Positions 44,408-52,477 of a stretch of 64,000 nucleotides of DNA are shown one piece after another. The notes beneath the pieces are model-generated. The model had not been told where the DNA came from. It searched no databases and saw only the letters and a program-made list of their open reading frames with translations. Every line of letters begins with the position of its first letter. Position 1 is the stretch's first letter. This DNA is from an uncultured Lachnospiraceae bacterium (GTDB taxonomy: Bacteria > Bacillota > Clostridia > Lachnospirales > Lachnospiraceae), in NCBI GenBank assembly GCA_902779355.1, contig CACZBF010000001.1, positions 1 to 64,000 on the forward strand, in the 5' to 3' direction. The position numbers were made by a program, and so were the translations under genes.

Positions 44408-46600
44408 CTACAATTTCAGCTCCTCAAAGCATGCTTTCATCATATCGTAAGACTGTTTTTTTCGCTCGTGCGTCATCGGCTGATCCCAGTTTTCCCAGGT
44501 ATAGGACTGCATCGGTGCAGACAACGTATCCTTGCAAAGTCCGAGGTAAATTTCCGACACCGTCATACCGGAGAGCATCCCGTTTGTCCAGAAATCCGCT
44601 TCCACTTCCTTTGTGCTCGGATCGCGGAAGCTGAGCATGGACCATGGAATCCGTATCTCCACAAAATTGTCCCCATAACAGAAATCGGCTAGCGAGTCAT
44701 AGTCGGCCGATCCGGGATCGCCGTTTCCGTAACGGAGCAGTCCGGTATCCGATCTCTCCGCCTCGCGCACCCTCCCGTCCGGAAATTTCAGTTCCTTGTT
44801 CAGCATCAGATAGACCGGACGGAACTCGGTGCTGTCCTTCTCAGGCGTCGGCAGATCTGCATACTCCTTGTCGTTTGCGGCATACAGAAACGCATACCGG
44901 TCGTAATAACTCTGCGTCAAAACACGGCTGTTCTTTTTCCCCGACAGCACGATCATAAAGTCGGCGCCGTGATCCAGCCGATAGGATTCGTATTGAAATG
45001 CGCCGGATACAGGTGTGATATCAACCGGGATCAATGTCTCATCGCGATCCGGTGAAAATGCGTCTCCTGCAACGCAAAGATAGAGATACCGCACATCCTC
45101 CTTTGCATAAAGCCGCACTCCGTCGGCCTCGACAAGCGGCTCTTCTTTCTCCCAGTCTTCGAAATCACCATCCACCAGAACCGGCATCCTGGTCAACCCC
45201 GGATCAAAGGAAAGCAGTCCGAAATTTTGCTCACTGGTCTGTATGTCGCTCCAGTACGGCCGTCGTTCCGGGTCTGTGTAGTCCATTGTGTTCCATGTCC
45301 GCTTGAACCATTCGTCCTGCCAGGTAAACACCAGCCCGCCGCAGTAGTCATTTGCAAAAATGGTCTCCGCCATCTTGGCGAGCATTTCGCCCTGCTCTTT
45401 TTCCGTCAGATGCCCCTGGTTGAAGCCGGTCACAGGATTGGTATGTGTGCAGCCTCTGGACGCCGGAACCCCGAACTCCGCAACCAGCACGGGCATCGTG
45501 TGGATCGCGCGAAGGTCCTTCAGATACGCCTCGTAGGGATCCGGCTCTCCTTTGGCATTTTTGTATTCCCGGTAAGAGGTCTGCACCGACATGAATTCGG
45601 GATAGTACGGGTAAATATGATAGGAAGCAAACAGCCCCGCCGTAAAATCCCCCACCGGCTGAAACTGCTCCATCGTGATCGTGACGGCATCTTCCATTGC
45701 CGGCGTCGGGTCCTCGGGGTGCGAAAGCGCATCTGCCGTCGGCCAGTTCGTAAAACTGACCGGCCGCTGCATCCCGTATTTTTCCATTTCATAAGCAATC
45801 GTTCGGTCACCGACCTCACAAAGGAACGCGTCAAACGCAGTGCCCTCATTTTTCATTGAAAGGTATTTCCCTTGATAATCCGTGATCTCCGGATGCTGCT
45901 CGTTGGTGCCGGCAACAAACTCCGCATCCGATTCGATCCCGAGGATCCATCCGATCACATATGGGGAAATATCTGCAGAATAGATCCCATAGGCTCTTCC
46001 CGAACGTTTTTCGATCTTACAATCCCCGTGGATGATGTCGATCTGCTCCTCGGCTTCCGACACCGCATATTCGAGCACACAAAATGCATCATGACTTTTC
46101 TCGATCTCCTGCTCATCATACCAGATGCCCATCAGGAGATATAAGGGCTTTTCCGCCGTCCGGTTGTATGCATACAGCGCCTCATAAAAGGTGGGCATCA
46201 TCGTCGTATAGACACGGATGCAGTTGCAGCCCATATCACTGATCTCACGGAACCAGCGAAGATAAGTCTCCTGATTGATCGCGAGCTCTCCCGGGAAATG
46301 CCCGGGAACTCCCGAGCCGATATTCACCCCGTTCAGGTAGATCGGCGTTTCCTTTTCTCCGTCGCACAGGTAAAAGTAAGACCCCTTGGCCTTGAATGTG
46401 ATCCCCCCGGGGTCTGCCTGTGTTTGTCTTTCTTCCTTTATATCGGACGTATCGTTGTTTTCCGTAACGCTCTTATCCTGTTCCGTCGCCTCCGGCGTCC
46501 CGGATGGCGAACCGCCCCTCAGCACCATCAACAGGATCACTCCCACCAGGACTGTCCCGCTGACCGCGACCAGTATGGTCCGGAATATCCGCTCTTTCAT
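44408..46600 (-). CDS. Membrane-anchored glycosidase-like protein (GH2/GH5-type barrel) next to the XrtG operon
   Basis: A 730-residue exported protein. A basic start and a hydrophobic segment (about 9-29) anchor it, and a polar linker follows (about 30-65). Residues 80-480 look like a TIM-barrel glycosidase or transglycosylase: LNGVNIGSGVPGHFPGE, then WFREISDMGCNCIRVYT, IGWILGIESDAEF at the acid/base position (here GIE instead of the usual GNE) and PVLVAEFGVPASRG with the likely nucleophile Glu. The C-terminal part (about 490-720) opens with VDGDFEDWEKEE and is similar in pattern to the two units of the XrtG substrate. It has a GAGGGG site before the start and no clear promoter. Likely acts on a surface glycan. 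Confidence 0.68.
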   Translation of the reverse strand: MKERIFRTILVAVSGTVLVGVILLMVLRGGSPSGTPEATEQDKSVTENNDTSDIKEERQTQADPGGITFKAKGSYFYLCDGEKETPIYLNGVNIGSGVPGHFPGELAINQETYLRWFREISDMGCNCIRVYTTMMPTFYEALYAYNRTAEKPLYLLMGIWYDEQEIEKSHDAFCVLEYAVSEAEEQIDIIHGDCKIEKRSGRAYGIYSADISPYVIGWILGIESDAEFVAGTNEQHPEITDYQGKYLSMKNEGTAFDAFLCEVGDRTIAYEMEKYGMQRPVSFTNWPTADALSHPEDPTPAMEDAVTITMEQFQPVGDFTAGLFASYHIYPYYPEFMSVQTSYREYKNAKGEPDPYEAYLKDLRAIHTMPVLVAEFGVPASRGCTHTNPVTGFNQGHLTEKEQGEMLAKMAETIFANDYCGGLVFTWQDEWFKRTWNTMDYTDPERRPYWSDIQTSEQNFGLLSFDPGLTRMPVLVDGDFEDWEKEEPLVEADGVRLYAKEDVRYLYLCVAGDAFSPDRDETLIPVDITPVSGAFQYESYRLDHGADFMIVLSGKKNSRVLTQSYYDRYAFLYAANDKEYADLPTPEKDSTEFRPVYLMLNKELKFPDGRVREAERSDTGLLRYGNGDPGSADYDSLADFCYGDNFVEIRIPWSMLSFRDPSTKEVEADFWTNGMLSGMTVSEIYLGLCKDTLSAPMQSYTWENWDQPMTHERKKQSYDMMKACFEELKL

Positions 46601-46692
46601 TCTGGTTTCCCCTCAGTCTCGTTTCTGCGAAAAAAGTCTCCTTCGGTGTGCTGCCAATCTAGTGTCTCCTCTCTCGGAGCGACACTGCCCCC

Positions 46693-48000
46693 TCATATAA
46701 AAGCCGCCATATAAAGGGGCATGGTGATGATACCATTCTCATTGATCCCCATGTTGCCATCTATGAATTTATATCCGCATGGGATGTCCTTCTTATTTTT
46801 GATCACGGATGTCAATGAGGTTGCCCTTGTATTTCCCGATTTCACTTCTATCGGTATCACAATACCATTCTTTTGGATCAGAAAGTCCAGCTCTTTTTTA
46901 GTCGTATCATTCCTGTAATAGTAAAGCGTGTATCCGGACTTGTATAATGCATCGGCAACCGCGCACTCGTACAGGCCTCCCTTGGTGTTGCCGGAGAGTG
47001 TATTCTCAACGATAAACTGTTTTAGCGAAAAATCTTTCATCGCGATCAGAAGCGAAAGGTCTGTCGTATAAACGCGGAAAAGCTCATTCCTTGCATAGTC
47101 ATCCAGATCATACCTGATATCCGTCACCGATCTGCTCATATGAATGATATCTGCACAGAGAAGCCATTCTATGCTGGAATAATACTTTTGCGCCCTGGCT
47201 CCATTTTCAATCTCTTTGTATTGGAATTTATGATTTTCTTTATCAAGGAGTTGTCTGGAAAGAGAAAGATAGCATTTTTCTGCTTTTACTTTTTCTTCTG
47301 CTGTTGCATAATGCGCTATATCGTACTGATAGCCCTGAAGCAGATTTCTCTGTATCCTGTCAACTTCCCGAAAATCTTTTGAAACCACGTATTCCTGCAC
47401 TGCTTCGGGCATTCCTCCAACCGCAAGGTACTGCCTGTAGTAAGCCATCATCTGGCTGTGGATGGCATCCGGAACGACTTTCTTTTCGGCAAGAAATGGC
47501 CTGACGGACTCGATCAGATCCTCTGCAATGCCGATCCCCCATAAGAACTCTTCAAAATCAAGACCATACATCTTCATGTAGTCGACATATCCTACCGGAT
47601 AAGAGGAAGATCGTTTATAATCTATGCCCAACAAAGAACCGGATGCAATGACATCATATCTATTATCATCTGCCCAGAATTTTAACGATGTGATCGCTTC
47701 CGCGCACTCCTGTATTTCATCAAAGAAAAACAGCGTTTTCCCGGGCTTCATTTTCTTCTCGGGAAACCGGAATCTGAATGCCATGATCATACTGTCAACG
47801 CTCAGATCACCGCTGAAAATATCAAATGCAGAAGGCATTTCCTTAAAATTGATCTCAACCGTTTCTTCATAATTGTTTTCTGCAAAACGTTCGATGAGAT
47901 ATGTTTTCCCCGTCTGACGCGCACCCTGCACAATGAGGCACTTCTTGTATTTATTGTTTACCCAGTTTTCAAGCTGGGTCATGGCTTTTCTCTTAAGCAT
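46693..48000 (-). CDS. ATPase with DUF4143 domain
   Basis: A 435-residue protein of the AAA_14/DUF4143 family common in anaerobes. The P-loop GARQTGKTY near residue 25, Walker B LFFFDEIQ near 88 and a sensor segment VIASGSLLG near 116 form the ATPase part; the C-terminal DUF4143 domain (about 220-400) ends with a PD-(D/E)xK-like pattern KELDFLIQKNGIVIPIEVKSG. Roles proposed for the family include DNA transactions, but none is proven. It stands alone, with its own promoter and a repeat-rich leader. Confidence 0.9.
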   Translation of the reverse strand: MLKRKAMTQLENWVNNKYKKCLIVQGARQTGKTYLIERFAENNYEETVEINFKEMPSAFDIFSGDLSVDSMIMAFRFRFPEKKMKPGKTLFFFDEIQECAEAITSLKFWADDNRYDVIASGSLLGIDYKRSSSYPVGYVDYMKMYGLDFEEFLWGIGIAEDLIESVRPFLAEKKVVPDAIHSQMMAYYRQYLAVGGMPEAVQEYVVSKDFREVDRIQRNLLQGYQYDIAHYATAEEKVKAEKCYLSLSRQLLDKENHKFQYKEIENGARAQKYYSSIEWLLCADIIHMSRSVTDIRYDLDDYARNELFRVYTTDLSLLIAMKDFSLKQFIVENTLSGNTKGGLYECAVADALYKSGYTLYYYRNDTTKKELDFLIQKNGIVIPIEVKSGNTRATSLTSVIKNKKDIPCGYKFIDGNMGINENGIITMPLYMAAFI

Positions 48001-48012
48001 TTTGCCCCCTAT

Positions 48013-48122
48013 TCAACATAATAGAGTACAATTCCGCACCGTTCATCAACATAATAGAACATCCACACATTACCGCATCAACATAATAGAGTGAAATTTC
48101 ATGTCTAAATCAACATTTTAGA
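48013..48122 (-). repeat. Four phased 13-bp repeats in the leader of the DUF4143 ATPase gene
   Basis: TCAACATAATAGA occurs at 48013, 48046 and 48078, and a variant TCAACATTTTAGA at 48110. Start-to-start distances are 33, 32 and 32 bases, about three helical turns. On the transcribed strand the unit reads TCTATTATGTTGA. The copies begin right after the -10 box and the last one ends about 12 bases before the start codon. Confidence 0.85.
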
Positions 48123-48124
48123 AT

Positions 48125-48153
48125 ATTATAGACTTTATCTTCGTGCCCGTCAA
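48125..48153 (-). promoter_or_regulatory. Promoter of the DUF4143 ATPase gene
   Basis: On the minus strand TTGACG (48153-48148), 17 bases, TATAAT (48130-48125). Transcription would start close to the first of the four phased repeats. Confidence 0.8.
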
Positions 48154-48174
48154 GATTATAAAAATCATGGCAAT

Positions 48175-48224
48175 GCCATCATATTGATGGTATTACAAAC
48201 GGTTTTTGCCATCATTTTGATGGT
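48175..48224. promoter_or_regulatory. Two palindromes, possible operators, upstream of the ATPase promoter
   Basis: CCATCA-TAT-TGATGG (within 48175-48191) and CCATCA-TTT-TGATGG (within 48208-48224) are two inverted repeats 33 bases apart and flanked by the same G and T. They sit upstream of the -35 box. The rest of 48225-48278 shows nothing recognisable. Confidence 0.6.
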
Positions 48225-48277
48225 GTTTCGCGAGAGGACGCAAAATTTGGGTGTTGATATTTCTTTCATCTCTCATC

Positions 48278-48333
48278 TTTTATCGGAAAAACCGATAAAA
48301 ACCCTCCCATGACAGGCGCCACGGGAGGGTTTT
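48278..48333 (-). terminator. Double hairpin terminator of the diguanylate cyclase gene
   Basis: ACCCTCCC (48301-48308) pairs with GGGAGGGT (48323-48330), flanked by A and T tracts, and a second hairpin TTTTATCGG/CCGATAAAA (48278-48300) follows on the minus strand. Confidence 0.8.
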
Positions 48334-48386
48334 CACAATTCTTTTTCATCAACCGTCACACCGCGATCATGTCGCGTGACGGAGCA

Positions 48387-49847
48387 TCAATCTTTTCTCT
48401 CGGCTTTCATCGCTGTTTTACATGCATACATCGCCTGATCGGCTCTCTGGAATACCTCTTCCACGGTTTTGTCCTTGTTTTGGTCAAACCTGGCATAGCC
48501 GATCGCAGCGGAAATCTGCTCCCACGGCTCTAATGTCGCGTCATTTTGATAGGTTGCCAGATGTGCGTTAAACTCGTCCACCAGTTCATCCACCTGCTCG
48601 TAATCCCTGTTTCTCAGGATCACGATGAACTCGTCTCCGCCGATCCTGAATACGGGGGAGTGCTCGAACACATCGCAGACAAGCATGCACAGCTTTTTGA
48701 TAGCGACATTTCCCTTTTCATGCCCGTAGGTATCATTCGTCCGCTTCAGGAAATTCAGATCGACCATCGCAAGACCGAACGCGATGGGTCCCGCCGCCAT
48801 CTCCTCTTCGATCTTTTTCACCTCGGCATCATACGCCGTCTTGTTGCGGATGCCGGTAAGCGCATCCCTGACGGCAAGCGACCTCATGGTATTCGCTTCT
48901 TCCTCTGTCTCTTTCAACACGGTCTTCGTATCCAGGAGCGCCGTGATATTCGTATTCATATCGGATTCCATCTGCTTCATGGAGGAAAGGAGCTGCTCGA
49001 TCTCGTCACGGGAATTGATCTGCAGCGCTTCAAAGGAATGGTGCTGGACTTCGTTATTCTCATAGCAGTAGTTCTTGGCCGTATCAGACAGCATCCTGAT
49101 CTGTTTGATCAGGGTTTTGTTCATGATCAAAGTGGCAACAACAACCACCAGGATCGTCAGGACAATGATCGCAAGCGTGGCGGCAAGGACATAATTCCGT
49201 TCCTTTGCCTTGATGTCATTCATGGAAATATCCAGGCATACGTGTGCGACCACCTCTCCGTCCACGATCACGGGATAGCCGGCAGACACGAGCCACCCGT
49301 ACTGTTCCTCGTTGGTGATGGACGCGGGGATCAGTGAGTCTCCTTCTCTCGGCCAGTAACCGTCTTCATACGCATCCACACATCCGGGCGGGCAGGCATC
49401 GTCATCATACGCTCCGTCCACGATATAGATCGCATTCGTGATTTCCGGTTTTTCATTCATGAGGTAGATGCAGTCCACACCGAAGATATCCTGATAGACC
49501 CGGAACTCGTCTCTGATCTTTTGAAAAACTTCCAGATCCTCGATCCCTTCATAGTTCGACATATACGCATTCCAGGCATCTGACCCCCATTCCGAGCTGG
49601 GGACGATCTCATCAACGCCGTAATAGATCTCCAGGACAGCATCCGTAACCTCCTTGACGTCATTCGGATCGATGCTGTGCGCGACTGCCTCTGTGATCTG
49701 CTCCGCCCTGTCCTCATACTCACGGTCTATGATATCCGTAGCGATCCTTCTGACTGCAACGATCGCCACAAGGCCGACCAATAAGCAGACAAGAATAATG
49801 CCGATCGCGATCTTTACCCTGAGTGATAAAAACCTTTCTTTTTTCAT
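48387..49847 (-). CDS. Membrane-bound diguanylate cyclase (GGDEF) with extracytoplasmic sensor
   Basis: A 486-residue protein predicted to make cyclic di-GMP in response to an outside signal. Hydrophobic segments at about 10-32 and 222-245 flank a Cache-like sensor (about 40-215). A HAMP-like/coiled-coil region (about 246-320) leads to the GGDEF domain (about 325-485). The active loop is intact: RIGGDEFIVIL near residue 396, with MVDLNFLKRTNDTYGHEKGN near 350. No EAL domain is present. The HD-GYP protein encoded at 18356-19255 could remove its product. Start supported by GGAGGGG upstream. Confidence 0.92.
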   Translation of the reverse strand: MKKERFLSLRVKIAIGIILVCLLVGLVAIVAVRRIATDIIDREYEDRAEQITEAVAHSIDPNDVKEVTDAVLEIYYGVDEIVPSSEWGSDAWNAYMSNYEGIEDLEVFQKIRDEFRVYQDIFGVDCIYLMNEKPEITNAIYIVDGAYDDDACPPGCVDAYEDGYWPREGDSLIPASITNEEQYGWLVSAGYPVIVDGEVVAHVCLDISMNDIKAKERNYVLAATLAIIVLTILVVVVATLIMNKTLIKQIRMLSDTAKNYCYENNEVQHHSFEALQINSRDEIEQLLSSMKQMESDMNTNITALLDTKTVLKETEEEANTMRSLAVRDALTGIRNKTAYDAEVKKIEEEMAAGPIAFGLAMVDLNFLKRTNDTYGHEKGNVAIKKLCMLVCDVFEHSPVFRIGGDEFIVILRNRDYEQVDELVDEFNAHLATYQNDATLEPWEQISAAIGYARFDQNKDKTVEEVFQRADQAMYACKTAMKAERKD

Positions 49848-49926
49848 CGTTTCTTCCCCTCCGATGTGATCAGAGCCTCTGATGCGGCCTTTCGCATCAA
49901 ACGTCGTTTACAATCTCATCTTATTT

Positions 49927-49954
49927 ATCATACCATAATGACCGTGATTTTCAA
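49927..49954 (-). promoter_or_regulatory. Promoter of the diguanylate cyclase gene
   Basis: On the minus strand TTGAAA (49954-49949), 16 bases, TATGAT (49932-49927). A TGATGCG/CGCATCA hairpin (49880-49899) lies in the leader; it does not match a cyclic-di-GMP riboswitch. Confidence 0.65.
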
Positions 49955-49961
49955 AACCGTT

Positions 49962-50438
49962 TCAGGTCACGATCTGCCCCCACTCGTTCACCAGTTTCTC
50001 CAGATTCCACGCCGCATTCGCAGGGCTTGTGGAAGGAAGACAGACTGCGGGGTGTCCTGTGGCGCCGCGCATATATTTTTCATAATAACGGAATGCGGTT
50101 TTGCCGTTCACATAGATGGTCCTGATGTCGGCTGCAGAAAGGATCGGGGTGAGGTCATTGACTGTGACGTTTCGAATGCTGGTGTCGGAGGAACCCGTGA
50201 TATCGCAGGAATGAATGACGTCCCAGACCGCAATATGGTTGCGGAGCAGGAACGCCTTCTTTTCTGCGATCGTTTGCGGGACATCCTCTCCGAAAACCGC
50301 AGCGGTCACCTTCCAGAAGCGGTTCTGCGGGTGACCGTAAAAGAAGCAGGCCTCTCTGGATTTCACGGAAGGAAAACTCCCGAGGATCAGGATCTTCGAA
50401 TCCTGATCGTAGATTGGCGGAATCGGATGTGTGATCAT
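49962..50438 (-). CDS. Hypoxanthine/uracil-DNA glycosylase family protein
   Basis: A 158-residue single-domain DNA repair glycosylase of the uracil-DNA glycosylase superfamily, matching the group annotated as DNA-deoxyinosine glycosylase. Motif 1 reads ILGSFPSVKSREACFFYGHPQNRFW, whose central residues define the base pocket, and motif 2 is LPSTSPANA near residue 134. It would remove deaminated bases produced by nitrosative or oxidative stress, which fits its place as third gene after trxA and trxB, 12 bases past trxB. Confidence 0.88.
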   Translation of the reverse strand: MITHPIPPIYDQDSKILILGSFPSVKSREACFFYGHPQNRFWKVTAAVFGEDVPQTIAEKKAFLLRNHIAVWDVIHSCDITGSSDTSIRNVTVNDLTPILSAADIRTIYVNGKTAFRYYEKYMRGATGHPAVCLPSTSPANAAWNLEKLVNEWGQIVT

Positions 50439-50450
50439 GAAAGGATTGTT

Positions 50451-51359
50451 TTATAAACTGTCACAATAAGCGCAGGCTGCAAGTGCTGCAACAGCACCAT
50501 CTGATGCGGCCGTGGTCAATTGGCGTACGGTCTTGGTACGCCCGTCGCCTGCTGCGAAAATGCCGGCTGTGTTGGTCTTGCAGTCTTCGCCGGCGATGAC
50601 ATAGCCGCTCTCGTCCAATGCGACAAGTCCGGAAAAGACCTGGTTCTGCGGCGTCTGTCCGATCGCGATAAACAAGCCGTCTACCGGAATGGAACGATGC
50701 TCTCCCGTGATCTTATCCGCTACTTCAACACCTTCCACATGATCCGTGCCGAGAAGTGCGCTGATCGTGGCATTCAAAACAAACTCCACGTTTTCTTTTT
50801 CTTCCAGCAGTGCAACAGATTTACTGTCGCCGCGGAACTGATCGCGACGGTGAATGAGGTAGACCTTGTTGCAGTAGTTGGACAAAAACAAGGCATCCTC
50901 CAGAGCGGTATTGCCGCCGCCCATCACGGCCGTGTCTTTGCCTTTGAAAAAGGCGCCGTCACAGGTTGCACAATAGGAAATGCCCTTCCCGAGCCATTCC
51001 TCTTCATGCGGCAGACCGAGGTGTCTGTTTTTGGCACCGGCTGCAAGGATCACGGAACGGGCTTCGTACGTCTCTTTCCCGGTGATCACGTTTTTCACGT
51101 TCCCGTGGTTTTCGACGGAACGCACTTCTTCAAACTCTACCTGCGCGCCGAGCCCGGTCGCCTGCTCATAGAGCGCTGTCGCAAACTCGAAGCCGGAGGT
51201 GTTTTTGATCCCCGGATAATTCTCGATCTCAGGGGTGTTGATGATCTGGCCGCCGTAGGTATTTGCCTCCAGGACCAGAACGCTTTTCCCGGCGCGCACG
51301 CCGTAGATCGCCGCGGAGAGGCCGGCAGTACCGGCTCCGACGATGATGATGTCATACAT
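50451..51359 (-). CDS. trxB: Thioredoxin reductase
   Basis: FAD enzyme that reduces thioredoxin with NADPH. The 302-residue protein has the FAD-binding GAGTAGLSAAIYG near residue 8, the redox CATC pair in YCATCDGAFF near 131, the NAD(P) loop GGGNTALEDALFL near 148 and the C-terminal FAAGDGRTK. It is 20 bases after trxA and clearly in the same operon. Confidence 0.96.
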   Translation of the reverse strand: MYDIIIVGAGTAGLSAAIYGVRAGKSVLVLEANTYGGQIINTPEIENYPGIKNTSGFEFATALYEQATGLGAQVEFEEVRSVENHGNVKNVITGKETYEARSVILAAGAKNRHLGLPHEEEWLGKGISYCATCDGAFFKGKDTAVMGGGNTALEDALFLSNYCNKVYLIHRRDQFRGDSKSVALLEEKENVEFVLNATISALLGTDHVEGVEVADKITGEHRSIPVDGLFIAIGQTPQNQVFSGLVALDESGYVIAGEDCKTNTAGIFAAGDGRTKTVRQLTTAASDGAVAALAACAYCDSL

Positions 51360-51379
51360 AAGAAAGGCCTCCTAACTGA

Positions 51380-51688
51380 TTACGGGAGCAGCGCCAGTAC
51401 TTTATCTTTCGGGATAAAGCCGACAGACTGGTTGATGACTTCTCCGCCTTTGAACACGAGCAGTGTCGGAATGGAAGAAACGCCGAACTTGGCTGCCAGC
51501 GCACCTTCGTCATCGGCATTGATCTTGCCGACTTTAAAGCCGTCTGCTTCTTTTGCGATCTCGTCCACGATCGGCGAGAGCATTTTACAGGGGCCGCACC
51601 AGGAAGCCCAGATGTCGACCAATACCGGGACGTCGGACTGTAATACTTCCTGTTCAAAGTTTTCTGTGGTGATTGTGATCGGTTCCAT
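51380..51688 (-). CDS. trxA: Thioredoxin
   Basis: A 102-residue thiol-disulfide carrier with the active site WASWCGPCK near residue 28 and the cis-proline segment SSIPTLLVFKGGE near 72. The first gene of the trxA-trxB-glycosylase operon; an AAAGGAGG site precedes its start. Confidence 0.97.
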   Translation of the reverse strand: MEPITITTENFEQEVLQSDVPVLVDIWASWCGPCKMLSPIVDEIAKEADGFKVGKINADDEGALAAKFGVSSIPTLLVFKGGEVINQSVGFIPKDKVLALLP

Positions 51689-51742
51689 AGGGTTTCCTCC
51701 TTTATAAAACGTGTGTGAATGTATATTTCTGTGCCTGTCTCC

Positions 51743-51772
51743 ATTGTACGAAACTCAAAAGAAAGATGTCAA
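51743..51772 (-). promoter_or_regulatory. Promoter of trxA-trxB
   Basis: On the minus strand TTGACA (51772-51767), 18 bases, TACAAT (51748-51743), about 55 bases before the trxA start. Confidence 0.8.
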
Positions 51773-51823
51773 GGTTCTGCATACCGGTCTTTTCAAAAAA
51801 TCACCCGATTTTGAAAATACCCC

Positions 51824-51852
51824 TTGCATTTTTCTCCGGCGCATGTTAGGAT
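51824..51852 (+). promoter_or_regulatory. Promoter of the small HAD-like gene
   Basis: TTGCAT (51824-51829), 17 bases, TAGGAT (51847-51852), diverging from the trxA promoter; the gene starts 78 bases later. Confidence 0.65.
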
Positions 51853-51930
51853 AAAAACAGAACAGATGTTCGATTTTGTTTATTCTGGTTTTATCTTTTG
51901 AAATAATGACTGAATCGGTGGGGATTTTTT

Positions 51931-52242
51931 ATGAAAGCACAGATTTATGCCTTTGATTTTGACGGAACCTTATGTGAAGATTGCTACCCGGAGATCGGCT
52001 CTCCGCGTGCTACGACGATCTCTTATGCCCTGCGCTTGAAGGAGCAGGGGCATCATCTGATCCTCTGGACCTGCCGTGCCGGAGAGTACTTAGATCGTGC
52101 CGTGGAATGGTGCGAGCATTACGGACTGACCTTTGACGCAGTCAATGAGAATCTTCCCGAGACAGTCCAGAAATATGGCAATGACAGCCGCAAGATCACT
52201 GCGGATTATTATGTGGATGACCGCAGTCTGATGCCGGCATAG
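51931..52242 (+). CDS. Small HAD-superfamily hydrolase-like protein
   Basis: A 103-residue protein with HAD-type features: the nucleophile motif FDFDGTLCED near residue 8, HHLILWTCRAGEYLD with the motif II Thr near 42 (usual hydroxyl residue position) and KITADYYVDDRSL near 88 with the acidic motif IV pair. It resembles the short BT0820-like group of phosphatases and has no cap domain. Substrate unknown. It is monocistronic on the plus strand. Confidence 0.82.
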   Translation: MKAQIYAFDFDGTLCEDCYPEIGSPRATTISYALRLKEQGHHLILWTCRAGEYLDRAVEWCEHYGLTFDAVNENLPETVQKYGNDSRKITADYYVDDRSLMPA

Positions 52243-52299
52243 CAGATGGGACAAGGGATTCCGGATCCCATCAGAAAGCTTTAGATTATCTTAATAATT

Positions 52300-52470
52300 A
52301 CGACACAATTTCTTCACAGTTTTCAAATAGACTTATTCTTGTAAGGATGGAGACGGGTTGTCTCTCCTTGAAATACCAGGGGCTGTTGGGTTTTTACCGG
52401 AGAAGGTTTAGGCACTGTCAGCTCCGACTAAAAGCAACGGGGACTTTCCGAAACGGAACGTCCCCTTTCT
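52300..52470 (+). other. Non-coding interval with two hairpins, unexplained
   Basis: The 235 bases between the HAD gene and the NUDIX gene encode no protein. They contain an AAGGA..GAGAC/GTCTC..TCCTT hairpin near 52348-52374 and end in the strong hairpin at 52439-52465. A small RNA is possible, but I find no convincing promoter. Confidence 0.3.
52435..52468 (-). terminator. Terminator downstream of the NUDIX gene
   Basis: GGGGAC-T-TTCCG-AAA-CGGAA-C-GTCCCC (52439-52465) forms a near perfect stem with modest T/A tracts on both sides; it lies nine bases past the NUDIX stop on the minus strand and could also end plus-strand transcripts. Confidence 0.65.
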
Positions 52471-52477
52471 GATGCTT

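Noticed and set aside
46661-46686. AGTGTC..GACACT hairpin between the ATPase and the glycosidase-like gene considered as a terminator
   Set aside because: No T tract follows on the minus strand and the loop-side pairing is interrupted; at most a weak attenuator.
48013-48122. Phased repeats considered as a mini CRISPR array
   Set aside because: Repeats of 13 bases and spacing of 19-20 are too short, no cas genes are nearby, and the repeats overlap a promoter and leader.
49862-49926. Leader of the diguanylate cyclase gene considered as a cyclic-di-GMP riboswitch
   Set aside because: Too short and lacks the conserved core sequences of either cyclic-di-GMP riboswitch class; only a simple hairpin is visible.
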